Below, piece by piece: positions 28,926 through 39,582 of a stretch of 64,000 bases of DNA. The notes under the pieces are model-generated. The model was not told where the DNA came from. It worked only from the letters and a program-made list of their open reading frames with translations, and did no database searches. The position numbers and the translations under genes were made by a program. Source of the DNA: Rhizobium sullae (GTDB lineage Bacteria; Pseudomonadota; Alphaproteobacteria; Rhizobiales; Rhizobiaceae); contig NZ_CP104143.1 in the NCBI RefSeq assembly GCF_025200715.1, positions 1,054,001 through 1,118,000 of the forward strand, in the 5' to 3' direction. Positions within the stretch are counted from its first letter, which is position 1. Each line of letters starts with the position of its first letter.

Positions 28926-30626
28926 ATGACTATCAAGCTGCAAAAGCCGGATATCACTGAGCTGAAGCCGCGTATCACCGTGTTCGGTGTCGGCGGCGGC
29001 GGCGGCAATGCTGTCAACAACATGATTTCTGCCGGTCTCCAGGGCGTCGACTTCGTCGTTGCCAATACGGACGCGCAGGCGCTGACCATGACGAAGGCCG
29101 AACGCATCATCCAGCTCGGCGCCAATGTCACCGAGGGTCTCGGTGCCGGTTCGCAGCCGGAAGTCGGCCGTGCAGCTGCCGAAGAGTGCATCGATGAGAT
29201 CATCGATCACCTCAACGGCACGCATATGTGCTTTGTCACCGCCGGCATGGGCGGCGGCACGGGCACGGGGGCCGCGCCGGTCGTGGCACAGGCCGCCCGC
29301 AACAAGGGCATCCTGACTGTCGGCGTCGTCACCAAGCCGTTTCACTTCGAAGGCGGCCGACGGATGCGTCTTGCCGAATCCGGCATCGAGGAACTGCAGA
29401 AGTCGGTCGACACGCTGATCGTCATTCCGAACCAGAACCTCTTCCGCATCGCAAACGACAAGACGACCTTCGCCGACGCTTTCGCGATGGCCGACCAGGT
29501 TCTCTATTCGGGCGTTGCCTGCATCACCGACCTCATGGTGAAGGAAGGTCTCATCAACCTCGACTTCGCCGACGTCCGCTCGGTTATGCGCGAAATGGGC
29601 CGCGCGATGATGGGCACCGGCGAAGCATCCGGTCAGGGCCGCGCGATGCAGGCTGCCGAAGCTGCAATCGCCAACCCGCTGCTTGATGAAACCTCGATGA
29701 AGGGCGCTCAGGGCCTGCTGATCTCCATCACCGGCGGCCGCGACCTGACGCTCTTTGAAGTCGACGAGGCTGCGACCCGCATCCGCGAGGAAGTCGATCC
29801 GGATGCCAACATCATCCTCGGTGCGACCTTCGACGAATCGCTCGAAGGCATCATCCGCGTTTCCGTCGTTGCGACCGGCATCGACCGTGCGATGAACGAG
29901 GCTGCTGCCAAGAACTTCCAGCCTGCCGCCAAGCCGATGATCCGTCCTTCAGCGGCCGTTGCTCCGGCACCGGCCGCAGTTCAGCCTGCGCCAGTCATGC
30001 AGGCACCGAAGCCAGCCGATCCGGTCGCGCAGACCATCCGCATGGCGGAAGCCGAAATGGAACGCGAGCTCGAAATCCCGGCTCCGCGCCCTGCAGCTCC
30101 GCTTCAGCAGCCTGTTGCTCAAGACACGTTCCGTCCGCAGAGCCGCATCTTCGCAGCCGCTCAAGAGGCTCCGGCTGCTCGCCCGATGCAGCCTGCTCCG
30201 GCACCTGTCATGAGCCAGCCGGCGCCTCAGCCGGTCATGCAGCAGCAGCCGGTTCGCCAAGAACCTGCCATGCAGCAGCCGGTCCGCATGCCGAAGGTCG
30301 AGGACTTCCCGCCGGTCGTTCAGGCCGAGATGGACCACCGCGCCCAGCCGGCTGCGGCACAGGCGCAAGAGGAGCGCGGCCCGATGGGTCTGCTGAAGCG
30401 AATCACCAATTCGCTCGGCCGCCGCGAAGAGGAAGTTGCTCCCGAGATGACGGCAGCGCCTGCCGCCGCTTCGCAGCAGCGCCGCCCGCTTTCGCCTGAG
30501 GCGAGCCTTTATGCGCCTCGCCGCGGCAATCTCGACGACCAGGGCCGCAGTGTGCCGCAGGCCCGCATGATGCAGGAAGACGATCAGCTCGAGATTCCTG
30601 CGTTCCTGCGCCGCCAGTCGAATTGA
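28926..30626 (+). CDS. ftsZ: Cell division GTPase FtsZ, long-linker form
   Basis: A 566-residue tubulin homologue that forms the Z-ring. The GTPase core (about 1-320) has [13 protein letters not shown], the tubulin signature [10 protein letters not shown] and the T7 loop NLDFADV. From about residue 330 to 550 it has an extended Pro/Gln/Ala-rich linker, which is much longer than in E. coli FtsZ but normal for rhizobial FtsZ. The conserved C-terminal peptide [12 protein letters not shown] binds FtsA and other partners. A 56-base gap with GAGAAGGAACGG precedes the start, which favours high expression. Confidence 0.98.
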   Translation: MTIKLQKPDITELKPRITVFGVGGGGGNAVNNMISAGLQGVDFVVANTDAQALTMTKAERIIQLGANVTEGLGAGSQPEVGRAAAEECIDEIIDHLNGTHMCFVTAGMGGGTGTGAAPVVAQAARNKGILTVGVVTKPFHFEGGRRMRLAESGIEELQKSVDTLIVIPNQNLFRIANDKTTFADAFAMADQVLYSGVACITDLMVKEGLINLDFADVRSVMREMGRAMMGTGEASGQGRAMQAAEAAIANPLLDETSMKGAQGLLISITGGRDLTLFEVDEAATRIREEVDPDANIILGATFDESLEGIIRVSVVATGIDRAMNEAAAKNFQPAAKPMIRPSAAVAPAPAAVQPAPVMQAPKPADPVAQTIRMAEAEMERELEIPAPRPAAPLQQPVAQDTFRPQSRIFAAAQEAPAARPMQPAPAPVMSQPAPQPVMQQQPVRQEPAMQQPVRMPKVEDFPPVVQAEMDHRAQPAAAQAQEERGPMGLLKRITNSLGRREEEVAPEMTAAPAAASQQRRPLSPEASLYAPRRGNLDDQGRSVPQARMMQEDDQLEIPAFLRRQSN

Positions 30627-30651
30627 GCGGACACAGAATCGCCACGCATGT

Positions 30652-30673
30652 GCCCGGGATCACAGTCCCGGGC
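30652..30673 (+). terminator. Inverted repeat after ftsZ, possible terminator
   Basis: GCCCGGG (30652-30658) pairs perfectly with CCCGGGC (30667-30673) 26 bases after the ftsZ stop. The T run after it is short and displaced, so it may be a weak terminator or an mRNA-stabilising hairpin. The rest of the gap to lpxC (to 30915) is AT-rich promoter-like sequence. Confidence 0.45.
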
Positions 30674-30915
30674 GCTGCTGTTTCAAAGCGTCATATAAGT
30701 TGATGATTCCTAAATCATTTCAAGCGGATGGTTTCGTAACAAAACGAAACGAACAGTGATTTGGATTGGAGCCCTGCCGCACGTATGTATGACGTCATGG
30801 GACCGTGCCTTGCCGCCTTCATGGCGACAATTCGGCGGTGGGCAAGATAAGTTGGCGGTTTGATTTCGGTGCTTTTGGCGCTACGGACCGTAAAAGGTAA
30901 TGAAGGCAGATTTTT

Positions 30916-31872
30916 ATGGTTATTGGCATGCTTGGCTTCCAGACGACGGTTTCGCGCCCGGTGACGCTTTCGGGCACCGGCGTCCATTCCGGCGCGGAAG
31001 TCACTATCACTTTCAATCCGGCTGAAGTCGATACCGGCGTCGTTTTCCATCGTATGCATGAAGACGGCACCGTCACCGAACTGCGTGCCGTCTCCGCCCA
31101 GGTCGGCAACACCGATCTCTGCACTGTCCTCGGTTTTTCTTCCGTTCATTCGGTTGCGACGATCGAACATGTCATGGCAGCGCTCTATGCACTCGGCCTC
31201 GACAACGTCGTGATCGAGGTTCACGGCGCCGAAATGCCGATCATGGATGGCAGTTCTGCGCCCTTTATCGAGGCGATCGAGCAGGTTGGCCTCGTCTCGC
31301 TTGGCATCAAGCGCCGCTATATCCGCATCACCAAGCCGGTTCGCATCGAACATGGCGGCTCGTGGAGCGAATTCCGTCCGTATGACGGCACGCGCTTCGA
31401 AGTCGAGATTGATTTCGAATGCCCGCTGATCGGACGCCAGAAATGGGAAGGCAACCTGACGGCCGCGAACTTCAAGTCCGAACTGTCGCGCGCACGCACC
31501 TTCGGCTTCATGCGCGACGTGGAACGCCTCTGGGCCTCGGGTCATGCGCTGGGTTCGTCGCTTGAAAATTCTGTCGTCATCTCCGACGATAATACCGTCA
31601 TCAACATCGAAGGCTTGCGCTACGCAAAGGACGAGTTCGTGCGTCACAAGGCGCTCGATGCGGTCGGCGACCTGGCGCTTGCCGGCGCTCCCTTCATCGG
31701 CTGCTATCGCTCCTACCGCGGTGGCCACAAGATGAATGCCAATGCTTTGAAGGCGCTGCTCAGCGACACAACTGCCTACGAAGTTGTCGAGACTTCTGCT
31801 GCGCGCCCGCGCGTTACACCCCGCGATTTCGTCGCTGTTAACGCTCCCGGATTCGCCCCCTGGTCGGCATGA
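30916..31872 (+). CDS. lpxC: UDP-3-O-acyl-N-acetylglucosamine deacetylase
   Basis: A 318-residue zinc hydrolase for the committed step of lipid A synthesis. Conserved blocks are SGTGVHSGAEVTI near the start and TIEHVMAALYALGLDN with the first zinc histidine. HKALDAVGDLAL carries the other two metal ligands (His and Asp), and YRGGHKMNANALKALL follows. It is cytoplasmic. The ATG at 30916 gives MVIGMLGF; the ATG at 30928 is an alternative. LpxC follows ftsZ in many dcw clusters. A strong terminator ends it. Confidence 0.97.
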   Translation: MVIGMLGFQTTVSRPVTLSGTGVHSGAEVTITFNPAEVDTGVVFHRMHEDGTVTELRAVSAQVGNTDLCTVLGFSSVHSVATIEHVMAALYALGLDNVVIEVHGAEMPIMDGSSAPFIEAIEQVGLVSLGIKRRYIRITKPVRIEHGGSWSEFRPYDGTRFEVEIDFECPLIGRQKWEGNLTAANFKSELSRARTFGFMRDVERLWASGHALGSSLENSVVISDDNTVINIEGLRYAKDEFVRHKALDAVGDLALAGAPFIGCYRSYRGGHKMNANALKALLSDTTAYEVVETSAARPRVTPRDFVAVNAPGFAPWSA

Positions 31873-31898
31873 CCTCCACACCAAATTTCAGGCCAGGG

Positions 31899-31926
31899 CC
31901 GCCTCCTTCGGGAGGCGGTTTTTTTT
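31899..31926 (+). terminator. Intrinsic terminator of lpxC
   Basis: CCGCCTCC (31899-31906), a TTCG tetraloop and GGAGGCGG (31911-31918) are followed by eight Ts. This is a textbook factor-independent terminator 26 bases after the stop. Confidence 0.95.
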
Positions 31927-32161
31927 AGTACTTCCGTAAGCCGATAACTGTTCTCCAACATATGCTTAGGAGCAACAGGTCCGATTAAAGTTAAAAACCG
32001 GGATATTCTGACGCTTGCTGCCACAAAAATGCGTTAATGGCTCATCATTGCGTTGCTCTCGCCACATATTTGTGGCTAGAAACGCCGGCGAGGTGTGGCT
32101 GCCGCAGGGTTGGGGTAGCGGCAGTTGGGATTCTTTTATGGGTTATGCAAGGTCTGAAGGT

Positions 32162-33007
32162 ATGATGAAGACAGCGCGCGCTTTGCTCGCATCGCTCGTG
32201 ATTTTGAGTGCAGGCGCCTTGGTTTCCGGTTGCCAATCGGACCCTGATATCGACATCACCAAGCTCGGCGTCAACAACGATCCGCCGGACGTCCTCTACA
32301 GTCAGGCGCTTGCCAACATGAAGGCAGGCAACATGGTCGAAGCCGCGCGCAAGTTCGACGCGATCGACCGCGAAAACCCGTTCTCCGAATGGGCGCGCAA
32401 GGCTCTCGTCATGAGCACCTTCGTGAAGTACCGCCAGGGCAAGATCGACGATGCTCTCGCTTCAGGCAACCGCTATATGGCGCAGTATCCGAAGTCCGAA
32501 GACGCGGCATACGTTCAGTACCTGATCGGTCTCAGCTATTCGAAGCAGATTTCCGACGTGACGCAGGATCAGCGGGCTTCCTCCAAGACCATCGAAGCCA
32601 TGCAGGCCGTCATCGACAACTATCCCGACTCTGAATATGTCGACGACGCGCAGGCGAAGATCCGCTACGCCCGTGACCAGCTCGCCGGCAAGGAAATGCA
32701 GGTCGGCCGTTACTATCTCGAGCGCAAGGAATATCTTGCAGCCATCTCCCGCTTCCGTATCGTGGTCGAGAAGTATCCGAACACGAATCAGATCGAAGAA
32801 GCGCTGGCGCGCCTCGTCGAGGCCTATTACGCGATGGGTATCGTGGAAGAGGCGCAGACAGCAGCCGCTGTTCTCGGTCACAACTATCCGGATAGCCAGT
32901 GGTACGCCGATTCCTTCAAGCTGCTGCAGTCGGGCGGTGCAGAACCCCGGGAGAACAAGGGCTCCTGGATTTCCGCAGCCGGCAGGAAGCTGCTGCTCGG
33001 CTCGTGA
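32162..33007 (+). CDS. bamD: Outer-membrane assembly lipoprotein BamD
   Basis: A 281-residue TPR lipoprotein of the BAM complex that inserts beta-barrel proteins in the outer membrane. The signal peptide ends in a lipobox-like LVSGC with the acylated Cys near residue 24. PPDVLYSQALANMKAGN begins the TPR array, and RYYLERKEYLAAISRFRIV is typical of BamD/ComL. ATGs at 32162 and 32165 are both possible, with GAAGG close by. A longer frame upstream would bury the signal peptide and is unlikely. It has its own leader after the lpxC terminator. recN follows 13 bases later. Confidence 0.94.
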   Translation: MMKTARALLASLVILSAGALVSGCQSDPDIDITKLGVNNDPPDVLYSQALANMKAGNMVEAARKFDAIDRENPFSEWARKALVMSTFVKYRQGKIDDALASGNRYMAQYPKSEDAAYVQYLIGLSYSKQISDVTQDQRASSKTIEAMQAVIDNYPDSEYVDDAQAKIRYARDQLAGKEMQVGRYYLERKEYLAAISRFRIVVEKYPNTNQIEEALARLVEAYYAMGIVEEAQTAAAVLGHNYPDSQWYADSFKLLQSGGAEPRENKGSWISAAGRKLLLGS

Positions 33008-33020
33008 GGCCTGACACGCA

Positions 33021-34694
33021 ATGCTGATCCAGCTTTCGATCCGCGATATCGTTCTGATCGAGCGGCTGGATCTTGCCTTCGAAACCGGGCTCTCGGTTCT
33101 GACAGGCGAAACCGGTGCCGGCAAATCCATTCTCCTCGACAGTCTGTCGCTGGCGCTCGGTGGGCGCGGCGACGGCGACCTTGTGCGTCACGGCGAGGAC
33201 AAGGGGCAAGTGACGGCCGTCTTCGACGTGCCGATGGACCACGGTGTCCGCCAACTTCTGCGCGAGAATAGCATCGACGACGAAGGCGACCTTATCTTCC
33301 GGCGGCAGCAATCGGCCGACGGACGCACCAAGGCCTATGTCAACGATCAGCCGGTGAGCGTGCAACTCATGCGCCAGGCCGGACAGATGCTGGTCGAAAT
33401 CCACGGTCAGCACGATGACCGCGCGCTCGTCGACACGCATGCACACCGGCTTCTGCTCGATGCCTTCGCCGGCATCAACGAGGACGCGACCTCTGTCTCG
33501 GAGCTTTACCGCATCTGGCGCGACGCAGAGCGGACGCTGAAAAAGCATCGCGAAAAGGTGGAGAACGCAGCCCGCGAAGCCGACTATCTCCGGTCCTCCG
33601 TTGACGAGTTGGAAAAGCTCTCGCCGCAGGACGGCGAAGAGGAGGAGCTTGCTGATCGCCGCCAGAAGATGATGAAGGCGGAGCGTATTGCCGGCGACAT
33701 CGCCGAAGCCTCCGAGTTTCTGAACGGCAATGCCTCTCCGGTGCCGCATATTGCCTCGCTCGTGCGCCGCCTGGAGCGAAAGAGCCACGAGGCGCCCGGA
33801 CTGCTGGAAGACACCGTGGCGCTGCTTGATGCGGCTCTGGACCAGCTTTCCAACGCGCAGATGGAAGTGGAGGCGGCGCTTCGAAAGACGGAATACGATC
33901 CGAAGGAATTGGAGCGCGTCGAGGAGCGTCTCTTCGCACTCCGCGCCGCGTCCCGCAAATACTCCGTGCCTGTGACCGAGCTTCCGGCGCTTGCCGTGCG
34001 GATGATCACCGACCTTGCCGATCTCGATGCCGGCGAGGAGCGACTGGTGAAGCTCGAAGCAGAAGTCGGCGCGGCCAAGGCGAATTACGATGCCGCTGCC
34101 CGCTCGCTTTCAGACAAGCGTCACCATGCAGGCGAAGCGCTGGCTGCCGCGGTTATGGCGGAACTTCCGGCGCTGAAGCTGGAGCGCGCGCGCTTCATGG
34201 TCGAGATCGCGACCGATGCGGCAGACGCAACGGCCGAAGGCATCGATGTCGTCGAGTTTCACGTTCAGACCAACCCCGGCACGCGTCCAGGTTCAATCAT
34301 GAAGGTGGCATCGGGTGGCGAGCTCTCGCGCTTCCTGCTCGCTTTGAAAGTGGCGCTTGCCGATCGCGGCTCGGCGCCGACGCTCGTCTTTGACGAAATC
34401 GATACCGGCGTCGGCGGTGCCGTTGCCGATGCGATCGGTCAGCGCCTGAAACGGCTTTCCGATCGCGTGCAGGTGCTCTCCGTCACCCACGCCCCTCAAG
34501 TGGCCGCACGGGCGGCAACGCATCTGCTCATTTCCAAGGGTCCGGTCTCCGACGGCTCCGAGAAGATCGCCACGCGTGTCGCGACAATGGCACACAAGGA
34601 TCGCACCGAAGAAATCGCCCGCATGCTTGCCGGAGCTTCCGTGACGGAAGAGGCAAGGGCGGCTGCGGCTCGGCTGTTGGCAGGGAATGCTTGA
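33021..34694 (+). CDS. recN: DNA repair protein RecN
   Basis: A 557-residue SMC-like ATPase acting in double-strand break repair. The N-terminal VLTGETGAGKSILLDSLSLA is the Walker A motif, with a Q-loop region in VEIHGQHDDRALVD. A long charged helical middle (about 150-360) forms the coiled coil. The C-terminal SGGELSRFLLALKVAL is the ABC signature, and LVFDEIDTGVGG is the Walker B and D-loop. The 13-base gap to bamD suggests co-transcription. No LexA-box search could be run. A palindromic repeat follows the gene. Confidence 0.96.
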   Translation: MLIQLSIRDIVLIERLDLAFETGLSVLTGETGAGKSILLDSLSLALGGRGDGDLVRHGEDKGQVTAVFDVPMDHGVRQLLRENSIDDEGDLIFRRQQSADGRTKAYVNDQPVSVQLMRQAGQMLVEIHGQHDDRALVDTHAHRLLLDAFAGINEDATSVSELYRIWRDAERTLKKHREKVENAAREADYLRSSVDELEKLSPQDGEEEELADRRQKMMKAERIAGDIAEASEFLNGNASPVPHIASLVRRLERKSHEAPGLLEDTVALLDAALDQLSNAQMEVEAALRKTEYDPKELERVEERLFALRAASRKYSVPVTELPALAVRMITDLADLDAGEERLVKLEAEVGAAKANYDAAARSLSDKRHHAGEALAAAVMAELPALKLERARFMVEIATDAADATAEGIDVVEFHVQTNPGTRPGSIMKVASGGELSRFLLALKVALADRGSAPTLVFDEIDTGVGGAVADAIGQRLKRLSDRVQVLSVTHAPQVAARAATHLLISKGPVSDGSEKIATRVATMAHKDRTEEIARMLAGASVTEEARAAAARLLAGNA

Positions 34695-34699
34695 CCTCT

Positions 34700-34865
34700 C
34701 TTCTCCCCAACTGGGAGCCGAGCATAGCGAGGCGATGAGGGGGTCCGCGTCGCCAGACGCGAATGGCCGAAGCGGGAGCGCAGGACATCTTGCAACGCAT
34801 CGCTCGTCGCCCCTTATCCGCCCTTCGGGCTCCTTCTCCCGCTGGGGAGAAGGGAGTTCCGGTTT
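34700..34865. repeat. Palindromic intergenic mosaic element (RIME-like) between recN and ligA
   Basis: The gap begins with CTTCTCCCC and ends with the hairpin CCTTCTCCC (34832-34840)/GGGAGAAGG (34845-34853). Between them are CGTCGCCAGACG and CGCCCTTCGGGC palindromes. This matches the look of the rhizobial intergenic mosaic elements known as RIME. It has no coding content and may fold in mRNA to affect stability or termination of recN. Confidence 0.7.
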
Positions 34866-34924
34866 TCCTGCTTCTTCCCAACGCCGATTTTTGCTCTAAA
34901 ACGACTCCAGATTCTCTGGAGTGA

Positions 34925-37087
<2,163 letters not shown>

Positions 37088-37104
37088 AGCGCTAGCCTCA
37101 TTCG

Positions 37105-37638
37105 CTAAAGGCGAACCCGCGCCATCGCGTAAGCGTCGACATAATCCCCGGCACGAAAAGCGAAGGCTTTCAGCAGGCCTTCCTCTTCGAAGCCGAATTT
37201 CCGGTAGAGCGCGATAGCGGCGGCGTTGTCGGTATAGACCGTCAATTCCAGGCGCTTCAGGTTCAGCCAGTTGTCGGCCGTATCGATGAGCTCAGCGAGC
37301 AGGGCGCCGCCGATGCCTTTGCCGGCGAAATCGTCATGCACGCCCATGCCGAGGCTTGCCACATGGCTGCGCCGTCCGTGATAGCGCGTCATGCCTGCGT
37401 CGCCGACAACTTGGCCATTCAACTCGGCGACGAGGCTGACATGGCCGGGGCCGGCGTTTTCGAAGCGTTTGCGCGTTTCCTCGACGGTTTGATAGGGCAG
37501 GCGCAGCGTGCCGAAGCGGAAGCCGGGTAGGTTGATGAGCGCCGTCACCGCCTCGATATCGGAGGCGCGCAGTGCGCGAATGGTCAAGCCTGCCATCGCC
37601 GGCGGGCGTTCGAATGGATTGTTTTCTGGCGCTTTCAA
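37105..37638 (-). CDS. GNAT family N-acetyltransferase
   Basis: A 177-residue GNAT protein. The acetyl-CoA loop is DDFAGKGIGGALLAELI, followed by LELTVYTDNAAAIALYRKFGFEEEG, the usual motif B region. It resembles RimJ/YhhY-type acetyltransferases acting on amino acids, small amines or peptide N-termini; the substrate is unknown. The TTG start at 37638 is chosen because AAGGAGAG lies seven bases before it. A start at an internal ATG (MAGLTIRAL) is also possible. It is convergent with ligA. Confidence 0.86.
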   Translation of the reverse strand: MKAPENNPFERPPAMAGLTIRALRASDIEAVTALINLPGFRFGTLRLPYQTVEETRKRFENAGPGHVSLVAELNGQVVGDAGMTRYHGRRSHVASLGMGVHDDFAGKGIGGALLAELIDTADNWLNLKRLELTVYTDNAAAIALYRKFGFEEEGLLKAFAFRAGDYVDAYAMARVRL

Positions 37639-37677
37639 AATGCTCTCCTTGAATTTGAAGGAGGAGAGCAGACTTCG

Positions 37678-37705
37678 AAAACCTTGCTCACCTCGGCAGG
37701 GTTTT
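37678..37705. repeat. Inverted repeat upstream of the acetyltransferase
   Basis: AAAACCTTGC (37678-37687) pairs with GCAGGGTTTT (37696-37705) with one G-T wobble. It lies 40 bases from the acetyltransferase start, so it could be an operator or a terminator-like hairpin. No gene is convincing in the rest of 37639-37906. Confidence 0.4.
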
Positions 37706-37906
37706 CGGGAGTGATCGGACGGCTAACGTGCCAATGCTGCCCCGCACCCTGCATGGGTCGTGGTCATATGCATGGTCGTAAGAATGACGCTCGTTCCGAT
37801 CATCCGCAAAAAGTCGTTGATCCTTTCCGGAAAGTCAACCTGCGGCATTTGCGTGGCTGCACCGGCGGGTTAAGCCTGTCGTGGACAGCAGAATCGCGGA
37901 GCAGCC

Positions 37907-38497
37907 TTGAAGACCATCGCCATCGATTTCGAAACGGCCAATGAGCAGCGCGGCAGCGCCTGTTCGGTCGGCCTTGCCTGGATCGAGGAGGGCAGGGTCA
38001 CTCGTGTCGAGGAGCGGCTGATCCGACCGAAGGATATGCGTTTTTCCGGCATGAATATCGCAATCCACGGCATCCGGCCTGAGCATGTGGAAGATGCGCC
38101 GGAATTTCCGGAAGTCATGGACGAGTTCCACGATGATTTTCAGGGCGCGACGATGATCGCGCACAATGCCGCCTTCGATTTCAGCGTCTGGCGCGCTTCG
38201 CTCGATCTTTATCGCCAGTCCTATCCGGAACTCACCTATCTCTGCAGCCTCAAGATGGCACAGCGCATCTGGCCACAGTTCCTGTCGCACAGATTGAACG
38301 TGATTGCTGAGCATCTCGGCCTGCGTTTTTCCCACCACAATGCCGCGGAGGACGCTGCCGTCTGCGCGCGTGCGGCGATCGAGATGGCGAGGGCGGTCAA
38401 GGCGGCCGCCGTGCATGCCATTCCCGCGGCGATTGGCATGAAGCCCGGCAGGCTCACCGCAAGCGGCTACGAGCCCTGCACTTGCCGAAAGGCATAG
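37907..38497 (+). CDS. DEDDh 3'-5' exonuclease (DnaQ/epsilon-like)
   Basis: A 196-residue exonuclease domain protein. The DEDDh residues are visible: Asp7 and Glu9 in IAIDFETAN, an Asp in AHNAAFDFSVW, and the His-Asp pair in HHNAAEDAAVCAR. The family removes nucleotides from DNA or RNA 3' ends and includes the epsilon proofreading subunit. This stand-alone form is probably a repair or RNA-turnover nuclease. A C-terminal Cys-containing tail is unassigned. The TTG start at 37907 has GGAG at the correct distance. It is an isolated gene. Confidence 0.88.
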   Translation: MKTIAIDFETANEQRGSACSVGLAWIEEGRVTRVEERLIRPKDMRFSGMNIAIHGIRPEHVEDAPEFPEVMDEFHDDFQGATMIAHNAAFDFSVWRASLDLYRQSYPELTYLCSLKMAQRIWPQFLSHRLNVIAEHLGLRFSHHNAAEDAAVCARAAIEMARAVKAAAVHAIPAAIGMKPGRLTASGYEPCTCRKA

Positions 38498-38563
38498 TTC
38501 GCGCTTTCTTGTTTTGACGGCGGCCATACTTATCTAGTGAAGCGGATTATTCAGGGAGCCGCG

Positions 38564-39058
38564 ATGTCCTCGTTGCATAAGTTTGTTCTTTCCGCCGCTT
38601 CGGTTGCCGCGCTTGGCGCCGGTGTCGCGTCTGCCGAAGTCGTCGGCAAGGTCGGGGTCGACTGGATCGGCAACGATGTCATCGTCGATGCGATCCCTGA
38701 TCCGGAGGTGAAGGGCGTGACGTGCCATGTCACCTATTTCGACCGCAGCATCATCGACCGGGTGAAGAACGGCAATTGGTTCGAGGACCCCTCGAACAAT
38801 TCGATCGCGTGCCGTCAGACGGGACCGATCGAAATCGGCGACATCAATCTCTCGAAAGACGGCGACGAGGTGTTCAAAGCGGGCATGTCGCTCATCTGGA
38901 AGAAGCTGGTCGTCAATCGCATCTACGACAAGACCAATGACACGCTGATCTATCTCGCCCATTCCCGCGAACTGACCGATGGCTCGGCGAAGATGTCGAT
39001 CTCGACGATCCCGCTTTATGGCCAGAACGTCACCTGGAAGAACGGCAAGCCGCAATGA
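38564..39058 (+). CDS. creA: CreA family periplasmic protein
   Basis: A 164-residue protein with a clear signal peptide (MSSLHKFVLSAASVAAL, cleaved after GVASA). The mature part has VGVDWIGNDVIVDAIPDPEV and GVTCHVTYFDR, which match the CreA family. The function of CreA is not established. It is expected to be periplasmic. The start at 38564 is set by AGGGAG five bases upstream; the frame is open to a GTG at 38537, which would put charged residues before the signal peptide. It converges with cheW. Confidence 0.9.
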   Translation: MSSLHKFVLSAASVAALGAGVASAEVVGKVGVDWIGNDVIVDAIPDPEVKGVTCHVTYFDRSIIDRVKNGNWFEDPSNNSIACRQTGPIEIGDINLSKDGDEVFKAGMSLIWKKLVVNRIYDKTNDTLIYLAHSRELTDGSAKMSISTIPLYGQNVTWKNGKPQ

Positions 39059-39109
39059 AAAAGAGGCCTGGTTTTCGCCGGGCCCTTTCGATTCCGATAG
39101 TGCCGGAGT

Positions 39110-39580
39110 TCAGGCGGCTTCGCGTGCCAGTTCGTCGGCGATGACCGTGTCGAGGTTGAGGAAACAGACCATGGTCTTTTCCCGTGCCACGATGCCGCGG
39201 CAGAAGGCGCGCTGGGCTTCCGGAATGATTTCCGGCGGCGGCTGCAGGTCTTCGCTTTTGATGGTCATCATGTCCGAAACCTGTTCGACCAGGAGACCAA
39301 CCAGCTTGCCGGCGATGTCGGTGACGATGATCGCGGAGCGTTCCGACGGCTCCGTCATCTTCATGCCGAGGCGGCAGGCCATGTCGATGACCGGGATCAC
39401 CGCGCCGCGAAGGTTGATGAGGCCGAGTACGTAGGGCGGCGTATGCGGCATCGGGGTGACCGGCGCCCATCCGCGGATTTCGCGGATCGCCATGATGTCG
39501 ATGCAGAATTCCTGTTCCGCGAGATGAAAGGAAACGATTTCGAGGTGGGAACCGGCCTGTGTGATAACGGCGCTTGTCAT
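39110..39580 (-). CDS. cheW: Chemotaxis coupling protein CheW
   Basis: A 156-residue CheW protein that couples chemoreceptors to the CheA kinase. The core reads IVSFHLAEQEFCIDIMAIREI, then LGLINLRGAVIPVIDM, a strong CheW signature, then IIVTDIAGKLVGLLVEQVSD. It is cytoplasmic, bound to receptor tips. It follows the receptor gene on the same strand with a gap of only 2 bases (39581-39582), so the two are probably one operon. No cheA, cheY or other che genes are nearby, so it feeds a kinase encoded elsewhere. Confidence 0.95.
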   Translation of the reverse strand: MTSAVITQAGSHLEIVSFHLAEQEFCIDIMAIREIRGWAPVTPMPHTPPYVLGLINLRGAVIPVIDMACRLGMKMTEPSERSAIIVTDIAGKLVGLLVEQVSDMMTIKSEDLQPPPEIIPEAQRAFCRGIVAREKTMVCFLNLDTVIADELAREAA

Positions 39581-39582
39581 GA

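Noticed and set aside
37684..37944. An 86-codon frame between the acetyltransferase and exonuclease genes
   Set aside because: No ribosome site, odd Cys/His-rich composition, and it overlaps the exonuclease start in another frame.
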